Shown here piece by piece: positions 1 to 6,775 of a DNA stretch of 11,623 nucleotides. The position numbers and the translations under genes were made by a program. The number at the start of each line of letters is the position of its first letter. Within the stretch, counting starts at the first letter, position 1. The notes under the pieces were generated by a model, which had not been told where the DNA came from, ran no database searches, and saw nothing but the letters and a program-made list of their open reading frames with translations. The DNA comes from Methanobacteriota archaeon (GTDB lineage Archaea; Thermoplasmatota; Poseidoniia; Poseidoniales; Thalassarchaeaceae): positions 1-11,623 of the forward strand of contig PAYF01000034.1 in the NCBI GenBank assembly GCA_002714745.1, in the 5' to 3' direction.

Positions 1-49
1 TCGCCTGAAGTAGTGGTGCTTTCTTTGGAGGCGGAGAGGCTTTCGTCAT
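1..49 (-). CDS. possible 5' end of a further gene, cut by the window edge
   Basis: Downstream of the carboxylase operon, on the same strand, an ATG at 49-47 opens a frame that stays open to the window edge and reads MTKASPPPKKAPLLQA. A second ATG at 56-54 opens another frame, reading MHNDESLSASKESTTTSG, that also stays open. A weak purine-rich GAGAG lies 7-8 nt before the ATG at 49, so I prefer that one slightly. Sixteen codons are too few to recognise a family. The 90-base gap from the previous stop, with palindromes in it, suggests a new transcription unit rather than a fifth operon gene. It could equally be noncoding. Confidence 0.25.
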   Translation of the reverse strand, partial: MTKASPPPKKAPLLQA

Positions 50-70
50 TGTGCATCTCTCAGGGGTGTA

Positions 71-107
71 GATTCAAGGGTCTTTTGCATAGGGTCCCCT
101 TTGACTC
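71..107. repeat. imperfect inverted repeat (unit A of a palindrome family)
   Basis: Bases 71-80 (gattcaaggg) and 98-107 (ccctttgactc region) form 10-base arms with eight Watson-Crick pairs around a 17-base loop. The right half, 92-107, matches 122-137 of the neighbouring palindrome at 13 of 16 positions with an exact 30-base offset. It lies in the noncoding gap after the biotin-carrier gene. It may form a hairpin in the 3' end of the operon transcript, but no T-rich run follows in the direction of transcription. Confidence 0.4.
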
Positions 108-113
108 GTCCCT

Positions 114-137
114 GACTCAGAGGGTACCCTCTGATTC
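114..137. repeat. 24-bp near-perfect palindrome just after the operon stop codon (unit B)
   Basis: The core TCAGAGGGTACCCTCTGA at 117-134 is a perfect 18-bp palindrome. The symmetry extends to 114-137 with a single mismatched pair (116/135). It begins only 3 nt after the TAG stop (142-140) of the biotin-carrier gene, so the operon mRNA would end in a strong hairpin. No T-tract follows on the minus strand, so it is not a textbook archaeal or intrinsic terminator. It could act in mRNA 3'-end formation or stability, or be a binding site or a repeat element. A relative lies inside the same gene at 568-589. Confidence 0.6.
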
Positions 138-139
138 GG

Positions 140-637
140 CTAATCGCCCAACTCAACTAGGGTCGCACCCATATCGACTCTTTCTCCCTCTGAGAAGTTG
201 AGTGCAACTACTTCGCCGGCCTTCGGTGCTTGGATGCGATGCTCCATCTTCATCGCCTCCATTACCAACAATGTCTGACCCTCACGAACTCTCTGACCTT
301 CCTTCACATGGACCTCGAGTATGGTGCCTGGCATCGGGGCCGTGAGGCCACCTTCTCCGGATGAATCACTCGAACTGCCCGGCTCGTGTCCTGTCACCAT
401 GTGGATTCTACCATCAAGATGAATCCACCAGTCGTCTCCCACCTTGGCAACATGAGCGATATGGGCCGAGCCATCGATTTCGACTAGGAGCCGGTTTGCC
501 TGAGCATCTCTAGCGATGCTAATCTCACCGTGTGTCTTCTCCTGCCCATCGGCTGTTAACCCGGCCAGATTCAGAGTGCCCTCTGAATCAGATAATTTGA
601 CCGAGTATCGGGTGGATTCTGCTATGCTCCATTCCAT
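140..637 (-). CDS. accB: biotin carboxyl carrier protein with BT domain, methylcrotonyl-CoA carboxylase alpha part 2
   Basis: This 165-residue protein carries the biotin that shuttles carboxyl groups between the carboxylase and carboxyltransferase subunits. Residues ~100-165 form a biotinyl domain with the acceptor motif EAMKMEH and biotin-accepting Lys130; the PMPG turn is at 101-104. Residues ~1-82 resemble the BT beta-barrel that in ordinary MCC alpha subunits lies between the carboxylase and carrier domains (note WWIHLDG at 70-76). A Ser/Gly-rich linker lies at 87-97. The gene starts 8 nt after the biotin carboxylase stop, in another frame, with an SD match right before the ATG. Alpha subunits of MCC are usually one chain of about 650-700 residues; here that chain is split in two. 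A biotin protein ligase is needed for activity and is not in this window. The biotinyl domain is certain; the substrate is inferred from the neighbours. Confidence 0.92.
   Translation of the reverse strand: MEWSIAESTRYSVKLSDSEGTLNLAGLTADGQEKTHGEISIARDAQANRLLVEIDGSAHIAHVAKVGDDWWIHLDGRIHMVTGHEPGSSSDSSGEGGLTAPMPGTILEVHVKEGQRVREGQTLLVMEAMKMEHRIQAPKAGEVVALNFSEGERVDMGATLVELGD
568..589. repeat. palindrome inside the biotin-carrier gene (unit C)
   Basis: Arms GATTCAGAG (568-576) and CTCTGAATC (581-589) are perfectly complementary around a 4-base centre, TGCC. The arms match those of the palindrome at 114-137, and similarity continues outward on both sides (CC.GA.TC before; about 13 of 16 from CTCTGA to TAAT after). 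On the coding strand it encodes residues 17-23, DSEGTLN, near the start of the BT domain. It may be a duplicated element or a chance result of coding constraint. Confidence 0.45.
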
Positions 638-640
638 TCT

Positions 641-647
641 ATCACCT
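641..647 (-). promoter_or_regulatory. Shine-Dalgarno site of the biotin-carrier gene
   Basis: The minus strand reads AGGTGAT, seven bases complementary to the conserved 3' end of 16S rRNA, three bases before the ATG at 637. It overlaps the TAG stop of the biotin carboxylase (648-646), so ribosomes ending one gene can start the next. This supports a real separate start rather than a frameshifted fusion. Confidence 0.7.
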
Positions 648-2181
648 ATGGGAAAGACCTCGACAAAGTCCTGAACGGATCACCAGCGTGTCCAGTGTGC
701 TCGTCGACCAGTGTTCCGTCGCCACCAGCAACACCAACTCTGTCTAGTCCGAAACGACTTGCTGCTGCTGCAATCGCTACTAGTGTAGACGGGTCGTGTT
801 CTGGTTCGGCGAACTCCGAAATATCCGTTGAATCGAGATAATCGGTTGTAATTGACCCAGAAACGAAATCCGGGTGGATTGTCATCTGGCGGAGGAACCC
901 AATATTCGTGATTACTCCTAGAGCACGGAGGTCGGAGAGAGCGTTGTACAGGCGGCGTGCAGCTGCGGTTCGAGTCGGGGCGTGAACGACCAGTTTGGCC
1001 AGCATAGGATCGAAGTCCACAGTAACTGAATCACCTTCGCGCACACCGGTGTCGACTCTGATACCGGGGCCCGCAGGTGCGCGCCACATCGCTAGGTCTC
1101 CAATTGCAGGAAGGAATCCCTTGCTCGGATCCTCAGCATAGATTCGTGCCTCCATTGAGTGGCCTGTAATGCCGATGTCAGATTGAGTGAGTCCCAATGT
1201 CATCCCTGCGGCTACTTCGAACTGCTTGAGAACCAGATCCACACCGGTAATCATCTCGGTTACGGGATGCTCGACTTGCAGTCGTGTATTCATCTCTAGG
1301 AAGAAGAAGTCACCTCTGTCAGAAAGTAGGAACTCGACTGTTCCCGCGCCTTCGTAGTCAACTGCCTTGGCAGCCATAACTGCAGCCGCTCCCATCGCTT
1401 CTCTCAGTTCGGCGTTGACGACAGGGGATGGTGCCTCCTCGATGACTTTCTGATGCCTGCGTTGCAGGGAACAGTCGCGCTCGTTGAGATGGATGCAATT
1501 TCCATGCGAGTCTGCTAAAACCTGAACCTCGATGTGCCTCGCTCCGACTAGCAGCCTCTCGACGTAGATTGTTCCATCACCGAATGCTGCTGATGCCTCT
1601 CTGGATGCCGCCTCATACTCTGTTCTGAGCATCTTCGGCTCGCTCACCGCCCTCATGCCCTTACCACCCCCGCCAGCGCTTGCCTTGAGTAGAAGAGGAT
1701 AGCCGACTCTGGCAGCGCAAGCTGCCAACTGGCCTAGGTGGTCGGCACCATCGGGAACCGAGAGTTCCTCGCCGGGAATCACGGGAACGCCGGATTCCAT
1801 CATCTTCAATCTGGCTGAAATCTTGTCTCCCATGGTCGAGATGGCTTCTGGAGGGGGGCCAATCCAGATGAGTCCGGCCTGCTTCACAGCAGATGCGAAG
1901 TCGGCCCTCTCGGAAAGAAATCCGTACCCGGGGTGTATGGCCTGAGCGCCGCTGCTTTGTGCCGCAGCGATGATGGCATCTGTATTGAGATAAGTCTCCG
2001 CTAGAGTCTGTCCGGGCAGGTGGATTGCTTCATCGGCTAACTCGACATGCAGTGCCTTTGCATCCGCATCGGAAAATACGGCTACTCCTCTGAGACCTGC
2101 CTCTCTCGCTGCTGTTAGCACCCTTACTGCAATCTCGCCTCTGTTAGCGACCAGTACCGCATCGAATGGTAACTCGGTCAT
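646..2181 (-). CDS. accC: biotin carboxylase subunit, methylcrotonyl-CoA carboxylase alpha part 1
   Basis: This 511-residue protein uses ATP and bicarbonate to carboxylate the biotin on its partner. The order of parts is standard: an N-terminal domain with VANRGEIA (11-18) and HPGYGFLSE (83-91); an ATP-grasp domain with Lys120, Lys166, the glycine loop GGGGKG (170-175), ERDCSLQRRHQK (234-245) and EMNTRLQVEHPVTE (296-309) with its metal- and bicarbonate-binding residues; and a C-terminal domain with MEARIYAEDP. After about residue 445 an Ala-rich helical tail follows, ending near DPFRTLSRSFP, about where fused MCC alpha chains enter the BT barrel. All visible catalytic residues are present. 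The ATG lies one base after the hydratase TAG, so translation is probably coupled. The length and split resemble the archaeal AccC/AccB/PccB carboxylases of Sulfolobales, but the neighbours indicate a methylcrotonyl-CoA substrate. Confidence 0.95.
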   Translation of the reverse strand: MTELPFDAVLVANRGEIAVRVLTAAREAGLRGVAVFSDADAKALHVELADEAIHLPGQTLAETYLNTDAIIAAAQSSGAQAIHPGYGFLSERADFASAVKQAGLIWIGPPPEAISTMGDKISARLKMMESGVPVIPGEELSVPDGADHLGQLAACAARVGYPLLLKASAGGGGKGMRAVSEPKMLRTEYEAASREASAAFGDGTIYVERLLVGARHIEVQVLADSHGNCIHLNERDCSLQRRHQKVIEEAPSPVVNAELREAMGAAAVMAAKAVDYEGAGTVEFLLSDRGDFFFLEMNTRLQVEHPVTEMITGVDLVLKQFEVAAGMTLGLTQSDIGITGHSMEARIYAEDPSKGFLPAIGDLAMWRAPAGPGIRVDTGVREGDSVTVDFDPMLAKLVVHAPTRTAAARRLYNALSDLRALGVITNIGFLRQMTIHPDFVSGSITTDYLDSTDISEFAEPEHDPSTLVAIAAAASRFGLDRVGVAGGDGTLVDEHTGHAGDPFRTLSRSFP

Positions 2182-2182
2182 G

Positions 2183-3049
2183 CTAACCTTCCCCGCCCCT
2201 TGACGCCCAATCCGGTGGGCGCCTCTCTAGGAACGAGGAAAGGCCCTCCTGCCCCTCTCGAGAGCCTCGCATCTCGCTGGTCTTGTCCAAAGTCCATTCT
2301 CTGAGTTCTTCGAAGGAACCTGTCCAGGTATCGAGTTTTTCTGATAGCCTCTTGGCCTCTGTAACTGCCATCGGACCACTGCTCATCAGATCATCAATCA
2401 CGGCTCCTGCAGCAGAATCAAAGTGATCTGATGAGTCTGCTATGCTGTTGACTAAACCGATTCTGAGCGCCTCTTGTGCGCCCACTCTGCTCGCGAGCAT
2501 TGAGAGTCTGCGGAACTCAGCGCTGCCAACCTTGCGGTATACGTATGGGCCGATTACAGCGGGAAGGATTCCCAGTTTAGCCTCAGATAGGGCAATTCTG
2601 GTGTTAGGCTCTGCGATAACGTGGTCGAGGCAAGAAACCAGTCCTGCGCCTCCTCCTAGGGCCACTCCTTGCACGCATCCAATTGTGAAACATGGATGTG
2701 CCCATAGTGTGTGGAACAGCCTGTCCAATCTTGCTGAATCGATTCGGTTCTCCTCGGGAGTCTTCGAGCCTGCATCACGCATCATGTTGATGTCTGCACC
2801 AGCGCAGAAGTGCTTGCCGGAAGAACGTAGAACGAGTACGCGGATATGCTCGGAGCCGGATGAATCCCTCAGCGATCCAGTAGCTCCAACTGAACGCTGG
2901 GCCGTCCATTCTAGTAGTTCGATGATTTCTGAGATGAGTTGAATGTTGAGGGCATTGTAGGAATCTACCCGATCCATGATAATAGTCGCTGTAGGGCCAT
3001 GGATATCCAATCTGCACATGCTACACTCAGGAGTTGCGTCTGCCATCAT
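2183..3049 (-). CDS. liuC: LiuC-type methylglutaconyl-CoA hydratase (crotonase family)
   Basis: This 288-residue enoyl-CoA hydratase/isomerase-family protein is expected to add water to 3-methylglutaconyl-CoA, giving HMG-CoA, the step after methylcrotonyl-CoA carboxylase. The CoA-binding and oxyanion segments are FCAGADINMM (81-90) and GVALGGGAG (128-136). SEAKLGILPAVIGPYV (155-170) matches the LiuC/AtuE branch (SEV.LGL.PAVISPYV), and its Glu156 is the catalytic acid. The first of the two classical crotonase glutamates is Gly here (GGGAG), as in the LiuC branch, so this is not a degraded enzyme. The carboxyltransferase TGA is 4 bases before the first ATG, and GTGAT (3057-3053) acts as SD. A second ATG follows directly, so the start could be one codon later. 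Residues ~53-68 form a short Ser/Gly-rich loop insert. The crotonase family is certain; the exact substrate rests on motif and operon. Confidence 0.88.
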   Translation of the reverse strand: MMADATPECSMCRLDIHGPTATIIMDRVDSYNALNIQLISEIIELLEWTAQRSVGATGSLRDSSGSEHIRVLVLRSSGKHFCAGADINMMRDAGSKTPEENRIDSARLDRLFHTLWAHPCFTIGCVQGVALGGGAGLVSCLDHVIAEPNTRIALSEAKLGILPAVIGPYVYRKVGSAEFRRLSMLASRVGAQEALRIGLVNSIADSSDHFDSAAGAVIDDLMSSGPMAVTEAKRLSEKLDTWTGSFEELREWTLDKTSEMRGSREGQEGLSSFLERRPPDWASRGGEG

Positions 3050-3053
3050 CTCA

Positions 3054-4613
3054 TCACATCCTGAATACTCCGTAACCCTGCTCGGGCATGTCTGCGTTGA
3101 GGCTTGCGGAGATGCATAGGCCTAGTACATCTCTGGTGTCTCTGGGGTCGATTACTCCATCATCCCAGAGTCTGGCGGATGAGTAGTAGGGATTACTCTC
3201 GTTCTCGTACTTACTCCTAATCTCATCCGGGTCGGCATTGCCCACAGTAGAGAGGACATCTGCTGCCTGCTCTCCACCCATCACAGAGATCCGGGCGTTA
3301 GGCCACATGAACAGGAATCTGGGGTCGTAGGCTCGCCCACACATCCCGTAGTTGCCAGCACCGTGCGAGCCGCCGATTATGACTGTGAACTTCGGTACAG
3401 GAACACAGGATACCGCAGTCACAAGTTTTGCCCCATCCTTGGCGATTCCTCCAGACTCTGCCTCCCTGCCGACCATGAATCCAGAGATATTTTGCAAGAA
3501 GATGAGAGGAACGCCGCGCTGGCCACAAAGCTCGACAAAGTGGGCTCCTTTGAGTGCCGACTCAGAGAACAGAATCCCGTTGTTGGCGACTATTCCTACC
3601 GGATAGCCGTGGATTCTGGCAAAGCCACAGACTAGCGTGTTGCCATAGCGCTGCTTGAACTCGTGGAATCGAGAGCCGTCGACTATCCTGGAGATTACCT
3701 CTCTGACATCGTAGGGAGTTCTGTTGTCTTTGGGAATAATTCCGAGCAGGTCCTGCGAATCGTGGGCTGGTTCCTCAGGACGGGAGGCATCGAGCCTGTG
3801 CTTAGGGCGGACGTTTAGATTCTCGACAATGTTGCGAACCATCCTGAGTGCTTCGGGTTCATCTTCCGCGAAATGATCGGCCACACCCGACTCTCTGGTG
3901 TGCAGGTCGGCTCCTCCAAGATTCTCGGCAGTTACTTCTTCTCCAGTGGCCGACTTAACTAAAGGAGGTCCGGCGAGGAAGATGGTGCCATTGCCCTTGA
4001 CGATGATTGACTCGTCGGACATCGCTGGAATGTATGCTCCACCAGCAGTGCACGAGCCCAGTACTGCGGCGACTTGGGGTATTCCCTTGCTTGACAGGAT
4101 GGCCTGGTTGCGGAAAATCCGTCCGAAGTGAAGCTTGTCTGGAAACACCTCGTCCTGCATTGGCAGGAACGCCCCTCCTGAGTCGACTAGGTAGACACAG
4201 GGCAGGTTATTCTCCTCAGCAACCTCTTGGGCCCTGACGTGCTTCTTCACGGTCATCGGGTAGTACGAACCACCCTTGACTGTAGCATCATTCGCTACGA
4301 ACATGCACTCCCTGCCATGAACAACACCGACTCCAGTGACAATTCCTGCAGAGTGTGCCCTGCCATCATACAGTTCGTGGGCTGCTAGGCTGGAGAGTTC
4401 TAGGAATGGGGTCGCTGGATCGCAAATCTCAGCAATCCTCTCCCTGGGGAGGTTTTTGCCGCGCTCACGATGACGTTGAACATACTTCTCTCCGCCGCCT
4501 TGCTTAACCAAGTCAAGTGTTGATCTCAGGGTATTGCACAAGGCGGAATTGTGCTCCAATCGAGAGGCGAATTCTGCGCTCTCTCGGTCAATCGTGGTTG
4601 GCAACCGGTCCAT
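3054..4613 (-). CDS. mccB: methylcrotonyl-CoA carboxylase carboxyltransferase (beta) subunit
   Basis: This 519-residue protein moves the carboxyl group from carboxybiotin to 3-methylcrotonyl-CoA in leucine degradation. It has two crotonase-fold halves. The N half contains [15 protein letters not shown] (187-201), [20 protein letters not shown] (211-230), then [15 protein letters not shown], the MCC form of this motif. The C half has [20 protein letters not shown] (371-390) and [20 protein letters not shown] (414-433). The chain ends in GYGVFRM, close to the FG.FRM ending of MCC beta chains. Together these favour MCC over propionyl- or acetyl-CoA carboxylase. The length is slightly below the usual ~535. 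It is the first gene of the four-gene set; no SD is visible before the ATG, and two dyads lie upstream. Acyl-CoA dehydrogenase and HMG-CoA lyase, often clustered with it in bacteria, are not seen in this window. Confidence 0.95.
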   Translation of the reverse strand: MDRLPTTIDRESAEFASRLEHNSALCNTLRSTLDLVKQGGGEKYVQRHRERGKNLPRERIAEICDPATPFLELSSLAAHELYDGRAHSAGIVTGVGVVHGRECMFVANDATVKGGSYYPMTVKKHVRAQEVAEENNLPCVYLVDSGGAFLPMQDEVFPDKLHFGRIFRNQAILSSKGIPQVAAVLGSCTAGGAYIPAMSDESIIVKGNGTIFLAGPPLVKSATGEEVTAENLGGADLHTRESGVADHFAEDEPEALRMVRNIVENLNVRPKHRLDASRPEEPAHDSQDLLGIIPKDNRTPYDVREVISRIVDGSRFHEFKQRYGNTLVCGFARIHGYPVGIVANNGILFSESALKGAHFVELCGQRGVPLIFLQNISGFMVGREAESGGIAKDGAKLVTAVSCVPVPKFTVIIGGSHGAGNYGMCGRAYDPRFLFMWPNARISVMGGEQAADVLSTVGNADPDEIRSKYENESNPYYSSARLWDDGVIDPRDTRDVLGLCISASLNADMPEQGYGVFRM

Positions 4614-4643
4614 GCTCTAGGCCAGCGAGGTAGCGAGTGGAAC

Positions 4644-4653
4644 TTCAATTGAA
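4644..4653. promoter_or_regulatory. 10-bp palindrome upstream of mccB
   Basis: TTCAATTGAA is a perfect palindrome about 31-40 bases before the mccB start. It is short enough to occur by chance. Its place between the larger dyad and the gene makes it a possible part of an operator, but nothing more can be said. Confidence 0.2.
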
Positions 4654-4658
4654 TGGAG

Positions 4659-4677
4659 TCGACATCATAGATGTCGA
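4659..4677. promoter_or_regulatory. 19-bp dyad between the DUF63 gene and mccB, candidate operator
   Basis: TCGACATC and GATGTCGA are perfect 8-base arms around ATA. The dyad starts 2 nt after the DUF63 stop (4682-4680) and lies 46-64 bases before the mccB ATG. It could be an operator for the leucine-degradation operon, or a hairpin at the DUF63 mRNA end, but no T-run follows. The minus-strand sequence CTATGAT across its centre (about 4669-4663) is a weak TATA-like candidate, which would give a leader of roughly 25-30 nt; that is a guess. Confidence 0.4.
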
Positions 4678-4679
4678 AT

Positions 4680-5981
4680 TTAGACGCCTAAAGCAGCTCT
4701 TCCGACATTTCGCAGTCCAGGTGCCATTCCTACGGTCAGAATAACCATCGAAATCAATATCCTCAGATGTTTCTGTCTGTGCTCAAAATTTGCAATGGCG
4801 AAGAAGTACCAGATTAATCCGCCGAGCAAGAGTTTGATTACAGTGAATCCATAGGGTGAGCCGAATACATCGATTATCCTAGCAGAGAAGACGTGTTTCT
4901 CACCATATCCAAACTCACTGATTCCTATAGCGGTCGCGATGCCATCGAGAAACTGGCCTGCCACAGCCAGAGATACCACCGGAGAGGCCATCACAGCTTT
5001 CATGCGAAGGCTCTCAATCAGATCCTTCTCCTCGGATTCCCACTCTTCGTATTCCAAATCTGTCATTCCCGAGGGTAGAATTCCGGCGATGTGTCCTGCC
5101 TCGGACAATTGATTTGCTGCAGGAAGTCCGTTAGTGTACATCCAATACACTAGCAATGCGGGCAGACCAAGGACGACAAATAGTGGCCAGATGGTTACTC
5201 CCTCCGAGATTCCTAGTGCTCCATCAGGGTAGCTAATTCCGAATGCAATCAATGGTCCGGCCAGAGTTATGCAGCCCCCTAGGCCGACGAGGAATACAGT
5301 GCGTTGGACTACAGTGAAGTCGAACAGTGAACAATTGGTCAGCAGCGTTGGAAGGAGAAGTGCCACGATGAAGCAGAACAACATGGGCAGGTTGTTGAAA
5401 TCTGAGGACGAAGCCACTCCTCCGGCTTCGACCGAGGTATAGTAAATCACAATCTGTGCTGTAATCAGAACTGTAGCGATGCTCTCAGCCTTGGAACTCT
5501 GTGTTTCTGAATCATAATTCGAATTCGCAATGCGGTAACCCAAAGCTCCAGCGATTACCACCCAGGCCGCAGTCTGGAAGTGTATGGCCGGGCTGACGAA
5601 GTAACTCTCGAGGGAGGCATCGAACATGCTAGCATCCTCAATCACCTCACCTAAAGCAGCCCAGAAAACATAGGGCATCAGAGCTAGTAGGGCTGCATCA
5701 CTCGGATCAATACCAAGATATCTCAGCCAAGCAGCCAACGAGATTGCAAATAAAGCTAGCAGAATAGCGTAGGTCAGAGTGTTTGGGATATTGTATCCGG
5801 CGTCAGAGGATGATTCCTGCAACACAGGGTCGATGTAATAGTCATACAGGAAATCTGAGAGTGGATTCTCAATGTCAAACGACTCTAGAGCAATACCAGC
5901 GGAGACTAGTCCGATTACTGCAATGATGGCGTTAGTGGCCCATCTTTCGTAGTCGTACATCTCCTCCAGAGGGTTTGCCAT
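4680..5981 (-). CDS. DUF63 family multi-pass membrane protein
   Basis: This 433-residue integral membrane protein matches the archaeal DUF63 family (PF01889), whose function is unknown. Family marks seen are YNIPNTLTY (63-71), [10 protein letters not shown] (111-120, the acidic ED pair), SPAIHF (130-135), [20 protein letters not shown] (~345-363) and the ending [13 protein letters not shown]. About ten hydrophobic stretches are visible, for example ~17-33, 71-90, 97-110, 136-148, 169-182, 200-214, 228-250, 264-282, 330-345 and 378-398. It is longer than the ~270-300 residues I associate with this family. The extra length seems to lie in the middle (~150-320), including a hydrophilic, acidic segment at ~288-325. 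It stands alone between two operons, 39 bases after the KH gene stop. No SD precedes the ATG; a TATA-like CATAA about 26 bases upstream suggests a leaderless mRNA. The family assignment comes from motif memory. Confidence 0.82.
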   Translation of the reverse strand: MANPLEEMYDYERWATNAIIAVIGLVSAGIALESFDIENPLSDFLYDYYIDPVLQESSSDAGYNIPNTLTYAILLALFAISLAAWLRYLGIDPSDAALLALMPYVFWAALGEVIEDASMFDASLESYFVSPAIHFQTAAWVVIAGALGYRIANSNYDSETQSSKAESIATVLITAQIVIYYTSVEAGGVASSSDFNNLPMLFCFIVALLLPTLLTNCSLFDFTVVQRTVFLVGLGGCITLAGPLIAFGISYPDGALGISEGVTIWPLFVVLGLPALLVYWMYTNGLPAANQLSEAGHIAGILPSGMTDLEYEEWESEEKDLIESLRMKAVMASPVVSLAVAGQFLDGIATAIGISEFGYGEKHVFSARIIDVFGSPYGFTVIKLLLGGLIWYFFAIANFEHRQKHLRILISMVILTVGMAPGLRNVGRAALGV

Positions 5982-5986
5982 GGCAA
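5975..5986. repeat. 12-bp palindrome centred on the DUF63 start codon
   Basis: TTGCCATGGCAA is perfectly symmetric, with the ATG (5981-5979) at its centre. An Ala (GCN) second codon after a preceding GCC readily gives such symmetry, so chance is likely. A similar arrangement exists at the aIF1A start. Confidence 0.3.
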
Positions 5987-5999
5987 TCCGTGAGGACTT

Positions 6000-6015
6000 C
6001 CACGCTTATGCGTGG
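6000..6015 (-). promoter_or_regulatory. TATA-like element inside a hairpin dyad, candidate leaderless promoter of the DUF63 gene
   Basis: CCACGC and GCGTGG form a perfect 6-bp stem around a 4-base centre in the 39-base gap between the KH gene stop and the DUF63 start. On the minus strand the centre reads CATAAG, with ATAA at 6009-6006, about 25-28 bases before the A of the ATG. Archaeal TATA boxes sit about 26 bases before the transcript start, so this would place the start at the ATG itself, matching the absence of an SD. Alternatively it is an mRNA hairpin ending the aIF1A-rio1-dim2 transcript. Confidence 0.4.
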
Positions 6016-6020
6016 CGGTT

Positions 6021-6770
6021 TCACTCCTCTTCGAAAGTAACAGACTCGTCGTCTGCCAGTTCCATCACTTCAGACACTTCATCGGGATCGGATGAATTGA
6101 CTTGTGAGTCTTTTTTTCGTCTCTCCCTGCGCCTACGGGCCTGTGCTAGACCCGGTACCAGAGTGTCGAACTTAGACGAGTCGCGTGAACTGCGCTCCTC
6201 GAATGATTTCAGTTGTCGGGATTGTATCTTCAGGCGCTTCCTATCCTGCTCGAGTCCATGCAAGACAGTACTATGTTCAGAGCCGCGTAGAATTCCTTCG
6301 ATTGCAGGCGCAGCTAGGGCTACTCCGTCTTGATCTCCTATCACCAGTACGGTAGAGCCGTGGATGGCCATCTCGCAGTTTGAAATCTCCTCGATAAGAC
6401 TGCGGATGCGTCCGTTCCTACCAATCAGTCTACTTCTCATTCTGCGAGTCTGGTTAGGCTGCCTTCCTACCCACTCGCGGATATCATACATCCTGAGGAA
6501 GATGTCGTCTTGAATCAGTTGGACTGCTCTGCTAGGAGCGAGTCCGCGACCGATTGCTAGTACCACATCTGGCATCTTCATCCTGACAACAGGGTCTGGT
6601 TCCTCTTCCCATTCTGCCATCACCTCGCCAGTCTTGGAGTCAATATCCAACTTAGCACCACTGGCCTCCTCCAGCATCTTGCGAGTCTGTCCGCCCTTGC
6701 CTATCAGCACGGCAATTCGATTCTTGGGCACGCGCGCTAGCAATTCCACGGGTGCGGCCGACCCGCCCAC
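6021..6770 (-). CDS. dim2: Dim2/Pno1-like KH-domain protein (ribosome maturation)
   Basis: This 249-residue RNA-binding protein has two KH domains. KH1 (~8-60) carries VLIGKGGQTRKMLEE (21-35), and the less canonical KH2 (~112-165) carries RLIGRNGRIRSLIEE (114-128). Between them lies GRGLAPSRAVQLIQDD, and GSEHSTVLHGLE (153-164) follows, both typical of archaeal relatives of eukaryotic Dim2/Pno1. The family binds near the 3' end of 16S/18S rRNA during late small-subunit maturation. The core ends near residue 172; beyond it is a tail of ~75 residues with an Arg/Lys cluster (RRRRERRKK, 202-210) and a final acidic stretch, longer than usual for archaeal members. The GTG start is 5 nt after the rio1 stop, with GGGGA about 9 nt upstream; a GTG at 6749 is an alternative start that keeps KH1. 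It lies third in an aIF1A-rio1-dim2 order common in archaea. Confidence 0.9.
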   Translation of the reverse strand: MGGSAAPVELLARVPKNRIAVLIGKGGQTRKMLEEASGAKLDIDSKTGEVMAEWEEEPDPVVRMKMPDVVLAIGRGLAPSRAVQLIQDDIFLRMYDIREWVGRQPNQTRRMRSRLIGRNGRIRSLIEEISNCEMAIHGSTVLVIGDQDGVALAAPAIEGILRGSEHSTVLHGLEQDRKRLKIQSRQLKSFEERSSRDSSKFDTLVPGLAQARRRRERRKKDSQVNSSDPDEVSEVMELADDESVTFEEE

Positions 6771-6775
6771 CCGCT

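Noticed and set aside
117-134. Classical intrinsic terminator
   Set aside because: The stem is strong, but no T-rich run follows in the direction of transcription, so I list it only as a palindrome.
13-201. Plus-strand open frame of 62 codons across the end of the biotin-carrier gene
   Set aside because: It starts with GTG, overlaps the 3' end of a certain gene and the palindromic gap, and shows no family likeness. Its repeated RVPFDS/RVPSDS reflects the DNA repeats.
638-645. Frameshift joining biotin carboxylase and biotin carrier into one alpha chain
   Set aside because: The second gene has its own ATG with a seven-base SD match overlapping the first stop, and split carboxylase subunits are known in archaea. 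It could still be reconsidered if relatives are fused.
2442-2942. Plus-strand open frame of 166 codons opposite the hydratase gene
   Set aside because: It is antisense to a clear crotonase gene with intact motifs, has no likely ribosome site, and its composition is that of a shadow frame.
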